Below are positions 16,347 through 23,476 of a stretch of 53,563 bases of DNA, piece by piece. The stretch comes from Sphingobacteriales bacterium (GTDB lineage: Bacteria > Bacteroidota > Bacteroidia > Chitinophagales > Chitinophagaceae). The stretch is from positions 1 through 53,563 of the forward strand of contig JAIXWS010000088.1 in the NCBI GenBank assembly GCA_027491165.1. Direction: 5' to 3'. A program made the translations under genes and the position numbers. How positions within the stretch are numbered: position 1 is the first letter of the stretch; the number at the start of each line of letters is the position of its first letter. The notes under the pieces are model-generated. The model made no database searches. It worked only from the letters and a program-made list of their open reading frames with translations, and was not told the DNA's origin.

Positions 16347-17033
16347 TTAAAAGACACCCAAAAATTTCTTTTTCTTTTGAGATGCCTTGGGCTCTATCAC
16401 TTCTACTTTCAGCATACGCATATCTTTATTGGGACGATCCATTTGGTTGCGCGGTTCCTTAGATATTTTTTCAACAATATCCATTCCTTCAATCACTTCA
16501 CCAAAAACTGTGTATCCCCCATCTAAAAAGGCAGTACCTCCTTTTGTCTTGTACATTTCTCTTTGACTAGCAGAGTATTTGCGGTTGTTCCTTTGCTCCA
16601 GAGCATTCAATTCGTCATCCGTTAATTTTTTACCGGTAACGATATAAAACTGGCAACCTGAAGAGGCTTTAGCTGGGTTATTATCACGCGCCATAGCAAG
16701 GGCACCGTATTTATGTATGAGTGAATCATTAAATTCTGCATCTACACGATACCCTGTTTCGCCATTACCGAGCATGGCACCAGGAGCAGCATTTTTAGAA
16801 TTGGGATCGCCACCTTGAATCACAAAATTGGGTATGCATCTATGAAACAAAGTACTGTCAAAGAAATGTTCTTTGGCAAGTTTAATCATATTGTCGCGGT
16901 GCTTGGGCGCCTCGTTATACAACTCCATTACTATTGTACCCATCTCGGTCGTGATGGCAATTTTTGTGCGTTGTGCAAAGGATATTGTAGTGCTGAGCGC
17001 CAATGTAATTAAGAATAATGTGCGTTTTTTCAT
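16347..17033 (-). CDS. Exported cyclophilin-type peptidyl-prolyl isomerase
   Basis: A 228-residue protein with a signal peptide ending ISFAQ, then a cyclophilin domain. Visible active-site motifs are FHRCIPNFVIQGGDP (catalytic Arg with Gln), SSGCQFYIVTG, FLDGGYTVFGEV and the MARDNNP segment. It should speed proline cis-trans isomerisation of secreted proteins in the periplasm. An insert rich in Lys and Arg (about residues 138-165) is common in this group. TACTTTTG on the minus strand at 17064-17071 fits a -7 box 31 bases before the ATG, but I see no -33 partner. Confidence 0.93.
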   Translation of the reverse strand: MKKRTLFLITLALSTTISFAQRTKIAITTEMGTIVMELYNEAPKHRDNMIKLAKEHFFDSTLFHRCIPNFVIQGGDPNSKNAAPGAMLGNGETGYRVDAEFNDSLIHKYGALAMARDNNPAKASSGCQFYIVTGKKLTDDELNALEQRNNRKYSASQREMYKTKGGTAFLDGGYTVFGEVIEGMDIVEKISKEPRNQMDRPNKDMRMLKVEVIEPKASQKKKKFLGVF

Positions 17034-17146
17034 TTGTTTATTTTATTTAAAATCTATTGATGTCAAAAGTAAATTGAGGAAAGGTGATGATTTTTAAATC
17101 GCATCATGAGTTGCTCATCAACATTATTATGCGTAGTGTAAAAACA

Positions 17147-19138
17147 TTATCTGTCTACCCAAGCGCCATTGTCTTTCAGCAATTGGATCAACTCATCTAC
17201 GGCTATTTCGCTCGGAACATTTTTCTTTACCACATCCTTGTTTTTATACAAGGAAATCTTGCCCACACCAGAACCTACATATCCAAAATCGGCATCAGCC
17301 ATCTCGCCCGGACCATTAACAATGCAGCCCATAATGGCAATTTTCACGCCTTTGAGATGATGTGTTGCTTCACGAATTTTGGCTGTAGTTTCCTGTAGAT
17401 CAAACAAAGTACGGCCGCAACTGGGGCAAGAAATATATTCTGTTTTCGAAATTCGAGTCCGCGTAGCTTGTAAAATAGAGAAAGCAGTGTTGTTGCTGAA
17501 TTGATTCAAATCTTTTACCGGCAAATAGGTTCTGCCTTTGGTTTGTACATCATCCATCGTAGCGCCAGCAGCATAACCTAGGCAAATACCATCTCCTAAA
17601 CCATCCAATAAAAGTGCACCTGTATCCGTTGCTAATTGTACCAAATGCTCATCAGGAGTATGGCCATTGCTATCACTAATAATAAGCACAGGGTTTTGAA
17701 TCTTGCGTTGCATCAGTTCTATAAACACCCTACGAATACTTTGCATCGCATTATCGTTTTTGCTGCTGAGGCAAAGCACAACAGTTGGGTCTAAATGCTG
17801 CACTAATTCAAGATGTGAACTGGTTTTATCATCACTATAACAATCCATCATCACAAAATTGAGTAGATGATTTTTATGCTCTGAAGCAGCATATTCAGCG
17901 ATATCAAAAATGGGCAAAACCTTTTGCTGGTCAGTATCTGCATTGATTGCTGATGGATAAACAATCACACGCAAAGTGCCAGGCAATGCAAATTCAGGAA
18001 TTTGATTTCCGGTAAAAATAAAGTCAGCCGCTTGATCGCCAATATTCCATTTATCACTTGGCTCGTCATAATGATAACCAATGCTTTCTAATGTTTTAGG
18101 CGTAATTTTTTCTTCTTTGCTGAGGTCGGCAATAACCACGGGAACTTGCGTTCCACCAATATTTTGCACAGCAAAGCTTTTTCGACGTTGGTAGGCGAAT
18201 GGATCGTAAGGTAGCTTTTCAATTGAGGGTACAATGATTTTTTCGGAGGCTGGAGCAGCATATTTGGCAATAATATCGCGGCAAACCGGCACCTCAAATT
18301 CGGGGTCTTCGGTAAGCGAAACACGAATCGTATCGCCAATGCCATCTTCTAGCAAAGTACCAATACCCACAGCGCTTTTGATACGGCCATCTTCACCATC
18401 GCCTGCTTCTGTAACACCCAAATGCAAAGGGTAACATTCTCCAAATTCTTCATCCATTTTTTGCACCAAAAGTCGGTAGGCCTGAACCATTACTTGCGGA
18501 TTGCTGCTCTTCATACTGAGCACAATTTGATGGTAATTTTCATCACGGGCAATACGCAAAAATTCAAGTGCAGATTCTACCATTCCAATTGGCGAATCGC
18601 CATAACGGCTCATAATCCTATCGCTTAGAGAACCATGATTGGTTCCAATGCGCATAGCAGTTCCGTGTTCTTTACAAATCTTTACTAATGGGGTAAATCG
18701 TTCTCGTATACGCTCTATTTCGGCAAAATATTCGGCATCGGTATAATTGATGAAGTCAAATTTCTTCTTATCGACATAATTGCCTGGATTCACACGTACC
18801 TTTTCAATCAATCTAGCGGCTATTTCGGCCGCATTGGGCGTAAAATGGATGTCGGCTATAAGGGGTGTTGTAAAACCAGCAGCACGAACCCGCTTTTTGA
18901 TTTCGAGCAAATTTTCAGCTTCTTTTTTACTAGGGGCGGTAATACGCACCAACTCTGCACCCGCTTCAATACAACGAATGGTTTGGGCCACTGTGGCCTC
19001 AGTATCCATTGTGTCGGTAGTGGTCATTGTTTGTATGCGAATAGGATGATTACCCCCAAGCATCAAATCGCCAATGGGAACTTCGCGGGTTACTAATCGT
19101 TTGTATTGTGTCAGCGAAGGCGTATAATGGTGTAGCAT
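17147..19138 (-). CDS. ispG: 4-hydroxy-3-methylbut-2-enyl-diphosphate synthase (long form)
   Basis: Converts methylerythritol cyclodiphosphate to HMBPP in the MEP isoprenoid pathway. The ATG at 19138 gives 663 residues; a GTG/ATG-less extension to 19177 is unlikely. The N-terminal TIM barrel (QTMTTTDTMDT, VRVNPGNYVD, RIGTNHGSLSDR) and the C-terminal [4Fe-4S] domain (CPSCGRTLFD and MGCIVNGPGE, giving three Cys and the Glu ligand) are separated by an insert of about 250 residues. E. coli IspG has about 372 residues; the long form is known in Bacteroidota, Chlamydiae and plant plastids. Its product feeds both UppS and carotenoid/retinal synthesis. TATCTTTG on the minus strand (19158-19165) is a good -7 box 20 bases upstream. 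Confidence 0.96.
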   Translation of the reverse strand: MLHHYTPSLTQYKRLVTREVPIGDLMLGGNHPIRIQTMTTTDTMDTEATVAQTIRCIEAGAELVRITAPSKKEAENLLEIKKRVRAAGFTTPLIADIHFTPNAAEIAARLIEKVRVNPGNYVDKKKFDFINYTDAEYFAEIERIRERFTPLVKICKEHGTAMRIGTNHGSLSDRIMSRYGDSPIGMVESALEFLRIARDENYHQIVLSMKSSNPQVMVQAYRLLVQKMDEEFGECYPLHLGVTEAGDGEDGRIKSAVGIGTLLEDGIGDTIRVSLTEDPEFEVPVCRDIIAKYAAPASEKIIVPSIEKLPYDPFAYQRRKSFAVQNIGGTQVPVVIADLSKEEKITPKTLESIGYHYDEPSDKWNIGDQAADFIFTGNQIPEFALPGTLRVIVYPSAINADTDQQKVLPIFDIAEYAASEHKNHLLNFVMMDCYSDDKTSSHLELVQHLDPTVVLCLSSKNDNAMQSIRRVFIELMQRKIQNPVLIISDSNGHTPDEHLVQLATDTGALLLDGLGDGICLGYAAGATMDDVQTKGRTYLPVKDLNQFSNNTAFSILQATRTRISKTEYISCPSCGRTLFDLQETTAKIREATHHLKGVKIAIMGCIVNGPGEMADADFGYVGSGVGKISLYKNKDVVKKNVPSEIAVDELIQLLKDNGAWVDR

Positions 19139-19229
19139 AAATCTATCTGAGTAGCAACAAAGATAAGGCTTGAGCAATAGCCGTGGATAGACTTTTTATT
19201 GATAGGTATGAGAAATTTTTATTAAAATA

Positions 19230-19961
19230 TTAAAGCCCGAACATGCCCATTGCGAGCACATCTGCAATGTGAATCGTCTTGATAGGCAAATTGTTTTTGT
19301 CGATATAGCCTTGAATGTGCATCATACAGCTTACATCGGTAGAGATGATGTATTCGGCACCAGTAGCTAAGGCACTTTGTACTTTTGTTTGGGCCATACC
19401 TATCGAAATAGGTTCGTATTTAATGGCAAAAGTGCCACCAAATCCGCAGCAGGTTTCACATTCGAGCATTTCTATCAGTTCAAGACCTTTTACTTTTTCG
19501 AGTAATTTTCTGGGTCCGGCCTTGATACCACATTCGCGCAGGGCTCCGCAGGCATCGTGATAAGTGGCTTTTATGTTGAGGCTGGCACCAAGGTCTTCCA
19601 CTTTTAATATATCCGTCAAAAACTCGGTAAACTCATACAAATAGCCCCTAATCTTTTTGCTATTGCTGGCTTCGCTACTATCGGCAAACATCTCTTCAAA
19701 GGCGCTGCGCACATAGCCAGTGCAAGAGCCGCTGGGTGCAACGATATAATAATCTTCTTGAAAGTCGTGTATAAATTTAGTCGCTACTTTTTTCGCTTCC
19801 TCTTTATAACCTGCATTGTAAGCTGGCTGTCCGCAACAAGTTTGTTTTGCATTATAATGCACGGTGCAACCTAATTTTTCTAAAATGCGCACCATATTCA
19901 TACCTGTTTCGGGGTAGAGCTGGTCAACAAAGCAAGGGATAAAGATTTGTACTTGATGCAT
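19230..19961 (-). CDS. LutA/YkgE-like (Fe-S)-binding protein
   Basis: A 243-residue protein with two cysteine-rich (CCG) domains: QTCCGQPAYNAGY near residue 40 and CETCCGFGGTFA near residue 175, plus YHDACGALRECG. These motifs bind an Fe-S centre or a flavin-linked redox partner in lactate utilisation protein LutA and in heterodisulfide reductase-like subunits. LutB and LutC partners, normally adjacent, are absent. It starts 2 bases after the ribH stop, so the two are almost surely co-transcribed. The role in lactate oxidation is therefore uncertain. Confidence 0.85.
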   Translation of the reverse strand: MHQVQIFIPCFVDQLYPETGMNMVRILEKLGCTVHYNAKQTCCGQPAYNAGYKEEAKKVATKFIHDFQEDYYIVAPSGSCTGYVRSAFEEMFADSSEASNSKKIRGYLYEFTEFLTDILKVEDLGASLNIKATYHDACGALRECGIKAGPRKLLEKVKGLELIEMLECETCCGFGGTFAIKYEPISIGMAQTKVQSALATGAEYIISTDVSCMMHIQGYIDKNNLPIKTIHIADVLAMGMFGL

Positions 19962-19963
19962 TA

Positions 19964-20470
19964 CTATTTATTCGAAATTGAACGGTTAAACTGAATCATT
20001 TTTAATGCTGCTATCGCAGCTTCTTCGCCTTTATGACCATGAACCCCGCCTAGCCTTTCCCAAGCTTCGGCTTCGGTATTGAGAGTAAGTACGCCAAAAA
20101 TTACGGGTATATGTAAAGTAATATTTAGGTTTGTAATGCCCTCCACTACAGCCTGACAAACATACTCAAAATGTGGAGTTCCGCCCCGAATTACTGCACC
20201 AAAAGCAATAATGGCTTCGGGAGCCTCTGCACTACCCTTTTTGCTTTCGGCTATTTGCTTGCAGGCAAAGGGAATTTCAAATGCACCAGGTACTAAATAA
20301 TTGTTGACGCAAAGGGCACCCACTTGATTCAAAATTGTAGTAGCACCTTCTATTTGAGCAGCTACAATTGTATCATTCCATTCGGTACTCACAATGGCTA
20401 TCCGAGCGCCTTTAAGCCCTTCAAGACCTTGTAAGGATAATAGAGATTCACTGTCGGAGGATAAAGCCAT
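19964..20470 (-). CDS. ribH: 6,7-dimethyl-8-ribityllumazine synthase
   Basis: A 168-residue lumazine synthase, the penultimate riboflavin enzyme, which condenses ribitylaminouracil with dihydroxybutanone phosphate. Family motifs are visible: STEWND, PGAFEIPFA, FGAVIRGGTPHFEYV (with the catalytic His), PVIFGVLTLNTEAEAWER (phosphate-binding Arg) and HKGEEAAIAAL. It is placed between a TPR membrane protein and the LutA-like gene, with no other rib genes nearby. Its 5' flank carries a short AT-rich repeat (20477-20511). Confidence 0.96.
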   Translation of the reverse strand: MALSSDSESLLSLQGLEGLKGARIAIVSTEWNDTIVAAQIEGATTILNQVGALCVNNYLVPGAFEIPFACKQIAESKKGSAEAPEAIIAFGAVIRGGTPHFEYVCQAVVEGITNLNITLHIPVIFGVLTLNTEAEAWERLGGVHGHKGEEAAIAALKMIQFNRSISNK

Positions 20471-20476
20471 TTGGAA

Positions 20477-20511
20477 AATGTTGAATGTTTAATGTTTAAT
20501 GCTCAATGCAT
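20477..20511. repeat. Short degenerate direct repeat upstream of ribH
   Basis: Four to five imperfect copies of a 7-8 base unit (AATGTTGA, ATGTTTA, ATGTTTA, ATGCTCA, ATGCA) in tandem. On the minus strand it reads as repeated CATTAAA. It sits 6 bases upstream of the ribH start, so it forms part of its leader. I believe similar CATTAAACATT strings are common between genes in this phylum. Confidence 0.5.
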
Positions 20512-20529
20512 TCCTTTCTTCTTTTTACA

Positions 20530-20562
20530 AAAAATCCTCTTTCGATTAAAAAGAGGATTTTT
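20530..20562 (-). terminator. Terminator of the TPR membrane protein gene
   Basis: Stem TCCTCTTT (20535-20542) and AAAGAGGA (20550-20557), extended by A/T pairs on both sides, 7-base loop. Read on the minus strand it ends in a T run (A run at 20529-20534). It begins about 23 bases after the stop at 20585 and separates that gene from ribH. Confidence 0.8.
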
Positions 20563-20584
20563 AAATGTTTTGGGTTCAAGCAAA

Positions 20585-21250
20585 TTAATCTAAAACACCC
20601 AACATGGCCAATGATTTTTCTACATCACGGCTTTGGAAGCTGCGTGGAAATTCATCACGGATACGGATGTATGCTTTTTTAGCATCTTCTACTTGATTGT
20701 TTTTTTCATAAGCAATAGCTAAACGTTGCAAGTACATTGGCGTATAAACATCATCATCTGCATCAACTGTTGCTGCGTTAAAATTTTCGATAGCATTTTT
20801 AATATCCTTATTTTCCATGTAAGCATCGCCCAATAAACCGCTTTTGGCGTGTTCGAGCACGGTGCCTTTAGCATCAAAAGCTTTTAATTGTTTAATAGCA
20901 TTGGCATAATCACCCATTTTCATATAGCAAGATGCCGCATAAAAATGTGCCACGTTTGCACTTGCCGTTCCTTCAAATTTGTTGATGATTTTTAAGAAGC
21001 CTGCATTTTGGGCATCACCATTTAGGGCAAGATTTACGGAGTCGATAGCAAACATTTGCTCAGCACGCATCATGGCTACAGAAGCTTTTTCTTCATTAGG
21101 CTGCTGTACTAAATATTTATAAGCAAAAAAACCAGCTACGGCCAAGGCTATGGCTAATACCACAGTGTTGATTGTTTTCTTTTTGTTCTCGTAAGCAAGG
21201 GCTATTTTTTCTAAAGATGATAAGCCTTCGGTAGATTCTATAATTGACAT
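20585..21250 (-). CDS. TPR-repeat inner membrane protein (YfgM-like)
   Basis: A 221-residue protein with a short cytoplasmic N-terminus, one membrane helix (about residues 29-47, TVVLAIALAVAGFFAYKYL) and a periplasmic domain of tetratricopeptide repeats (about residues 75-215; ASCYMKMGDYANAIKQLKAF is one unit). This is the layout of YfgM, an ancillary protein of the Sec translocon and periplasmic chaperones, but general TPR scaffolds look the same. It lies 55 bases downstream of pdhA on the same strand. Confidence 0.75.
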   Translation of the reverse strand: MSIIESTEGLSSLEKIALAYENKKKTINTVVLAIALAVAGFFAYKYLVQQPNEEKASVAMMRAEQMFAIDSVNLALNGDAQNAGFLKIINKFEGTASANVAHFYAASCYMKMGDYANAIKQLKAFDAKGTVLEHAKSGLLGDAYMENKDIKNAIENFNAATVDADDDVYTPMYLQRLAIAYEKNNQVEDAKKAYIRIRDEFPRSFQSRDVEKSLAMLGVLD

Positions 21251-21305
21251 TTTTGAGATTGATTTTTATTTTTAATAGGGATAAACTTAAGGGACAGAAG
21301 TTCAA

Positions 21306-22298
21306 TTAATCGGTAATATAAGGATAATTTTCGTCGACATAAATATCTTTATACAATTCCGAATCATCTGGCCAAGGGCTATCTTCGGCGAACTGTACAC
21401 ATTCCTCTACTTGAAGACGTACTTTTTCATTGATGGCCTCGATTTCTGCCTCAGTAGCCCAAGCATTGGTTTCAATAACCTTTAAGACTTCTGTAATGGG
21501 ATCCTTTTCTTTATATTCTTCTACTTCGTCTTTGCTGCGGTATTTTGCAGGGTCACTCATGGAGTGTCCACGGAAACGATAAGTTTTAATTTCAAGGAAA
21601 GTTGGACCATCACCTTCACGGGCACGCTTAACAGCACGCTCTATTCCGCGATGCACATCTTCGCAGCTCATACCATCTACACTATCACCAGGCATATCAA
21701 AACCATCTGCAAGGCGATAAATATCAGATACTTTTGAGGTGCGCTCCACAGAAGTTCCCATTGCATACCCATTATTCTCACAAATGAAAATAACGGGTAA
21801 TTGCCACAATACAGCCATATTAAAAGCTTCGTGAAGCAAACCTTGACGTGCTGCACCATCACCAAAATAGCAAAGGGTAACACTATCTGTACCTTTATAT
21901 TTTTCGGCAAATGCGATACCTGCACCAAGACCAATTTGACCACCTACAATACCGTGGCCACCAAAAAATCTTTTTTCTTTAGAGAAAAAGTGCATCGAAC
22001 CACCTTTTCCTTTGGTACAGCCTGTTGCTTTACCATAAAGTTCGGCCATACATTCATTCGCACTCATGCCTTTGGCTATCGCAATAGCGTGATCACGGTA
22101 GGCAGTAATTATATTATCACGATCTGTAATGGCTGACATAGTGCCCGCTGCTACTGCTTCTTGACCAATATATAGATGGCAAAATCCACGAATTTTTTGC
22201 ATTCCGTATAACTGTCCTGCTTTCTCTTCGAAGCGGCGCATCAACAGCATACTTTCGTACCAATACAGGTAAGTTTCTTTATTGAATTGAGTCTGCAC
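21306..22298 (-). CDS. pdhA: Pyruvate dehydrogenase E1 component, alpha subunit
   Basis: A thiamine-diphosphate enzyme subunit that decarboxylates pyruvate. I chose the GTG at 22298 (330 residues) over the ATG at 22346. It gives an N-terminus a few residues before FNKETYLYWYESMLLMRRFEEK, as in relatives, and a promoter (22317-22347) then fits just upstream. Motifs: IRGFCHLYIGQEA, the ThDP signature GDGAARQG to ENNGYAMG, and the phosphorylation-loop type RFRGHSMSDPAKYRS. The E1 beta and E2/E3 genes are not adjacent. Confidence 0.93.
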   Translation of the reverse strand: MQTQFNKETYLYWYESMLLMRRFEEKAGQLYGMQKIRGFCHLYIGQEAVAAGTMSAITDRDNIITAYRDHAIAIAKGMSANECMAELYGKATGCTKGKGGSMHFFSKEKRFFGGHGIVGGQIGLGAGIAFAEKYKGTDSVTLCYFGDGAARQGLLHEAFNMAVLWQLPVIFICENNGYAMGTSVERTSKVSDIYRLADGFDMPGDSVDGMSCEDVHRGIERAVKRAREGDGPTFLEIKTYRFRGHSMSDPAKYRSKDEVEEYKEKDPITEVLKVIETNAWATEAEIEAINEKVRLQVEECVQFAEDSPWPDDSELYKDIYVDENYPYITD

Positions 22299-22314
22299 AG
22301 TTTTAGTAAATTTG
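22287..22314 (+). promoter_or_regulatory. Candidate recF promoter, interlocked with that of pdhA
   Basis: TTG at 22287-22289, 17 bases, then a perfect TAAATTTG at 22307-22314. It predicts a start of transcription near 22321, 34 bases before the TTG start of recF. The -33 box lies inside the 5' end of pdhA. Confidence 0.55.
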
Positions 22315-22316
22315 TG

Positions 22317-22347
22317 CGAATTTATTGTTTTTTCCAATCCGCTCAAA
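22317..22347 (-). promoter_or_regulatory. Candidate pdhA promoter, interlocked with that of recF
   Basis: On the minus strand TTTG (22347-22344), 19 bases, then TAAATTCG (22324-22317), a one-base variant of TAnnTTTG. It predicts transcription from about 22310, 12 bases before the GTG at 22298. Its -7 box is 2 bases from the recF -7 box. Confidence 0.5.
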
Positions 22348-22354
22348 CTTCATT

Positions 22355-23440
22355 TTGACATTACTTCGTAAAATTTCACTTTTTCAGTTTCGGAACTACC
22401 CGGAAGCGGCCTATAATATTGAGGCTAAGCTTATTTGTATATGCGGAAAAAATGGTTCAGGTAAAACCAATCTTTTAGATGCAATATATACCCTTTGTTA
22501 TACTAAGAGCTATTTTTCAGCTACCGTACAAGCGACCATTTTACATGGTGCTGATGCATACCGTATCGAAGGCTTATTTGAAAAGGACCACAAAAAAGAG
22601 TCTGTAATCTGTAAATATAAAAATGGCAAAAAAGAAATAAGCTGTGCCGGCATTATCTACGATAAACATGCCGAACATATTGGAAAATATGCAGCAGTAA
22701 TGGTGGCTCCAGACGATATTGAAATGATAAATGAGGGAAGTGAATGGCGCCGAAAATTTATGGACAGCATTTTGGGGCAAAGCAATAGTCAATATTTAGA
22801 CAATCTACTGCAATACCAAAAAGTGCTTCAACAGCGTAATGCATGGCTAAAAATGTATGCAAACGACTCCAAAATTGACGCTTCCTTAATTGATTACTAC
22901 AACGCTTTAATGGCCCCTGCCGGGAATTATATTCACCAGGTTCGTAGGCAATTTTTAAAGGAGTTTGTACCCCTTCTGCAAAAATATTATAGCCAACTTT
23001 CGGCTGATAAAGAAATGGCTACCATTGAATACCAAAGTGATTTGAGTAATTTTTCTCTAGAGCATTTATTAGAGCAAAATGTACAAAATGACTTGCGGTT
23101 TCAACGAACATTAAAGGGTATTCATAAAGACGAATTGGTCTTTCTTTTGAATGGAAATAGCCTCAAAAATTATGGGTCTCAAGGTCAGAAGAAAAGTTTT
23201 TTATTCTCACTCAAATTGGCCCAATATGAGTACTTAAAAACAAAAATGAATAGTAGTCCCATTTTATTACTTGATGATGTTTTTGAAAAACTAGATCAAC
23301 AAAGAATGGAGGCTCTTTTGAACATCATCAGCACTCCTATGTTTGGGCAGGTTATATTAACCGATACTCATGAGCATAGGGTTAAAGATGCATTTGGTAA
23401 CGATTCAGAAATCGACTTTATTAGATTGAATCAAATCTAA
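22355..23440 (+). CDS. recF: DNA replication and repair protein RecF
   Basis: An SMC-like ATPase of 361 residues that loads RecA at gaps with RecO and RecR. The start is a TTG at 22355, which gives the usual short lead into RKISLFQFRNY; the frame also reaches a TTG at 22325. Walker A GKNGSGKT is at residues 31-38. The ABC signature is seen as GSQGQKKSFLFSLKLAQ and Walker B as ILLLDDVFEKLD. RecF length is normal. It is divergent from pdhA, and dnaA or dnaN are not adjacent. Confidence 0.95.
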   Translation: MTLLRKISLFQFRNYPEAAYNIEAKLICICGKNGSGKTNLLDAIYTLCYTKSYFSATVQATILHGADAYRIEGLFEKDHKKESVICKYKNGKKEISCAGIIYDKHAEHIGKYAAVMVAPDDIEMINEGSEWRRKFMDSILGQSNSQYLDNLLQYQKVLQQRNAWLKMYANDSKIDASLIDYYNALMAPAGNYIHQVRRQFLKEFVPLLQKYYSQLSADKEMATIEYQSDLSNFSLEHLLEQNVQNDLRFQRTLKGIHKDELVFLLNGNSLKNYGSQGQKKSFLFSLKLAQYEYLKTKMNSSPILLLDDVFEKLDQQRMEALLNIISTPMFGQVILTDTHEHRVKDAFGNDSEIDFIRLNQI

Positions 23441-23476
23441 GCTTAGTTGTTTTTTTTTCTTTAGTTTGCAAACACA

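Noticed and set aside
17084-19096. Several plus-strand ORFs of 60-100 codons across ispG and cyclophilin
   Set aside because: They lie antisense to strongly conserved coding sequence and show no protein-like features of their own.
22299-22346. ATG at 22346 as the start of pdhA
   Set aside because: It would place the pdhA promoter inside recF and add 16 residues without family likeness; a consensus-like promoter fits just upstream of the GTG at 22298.
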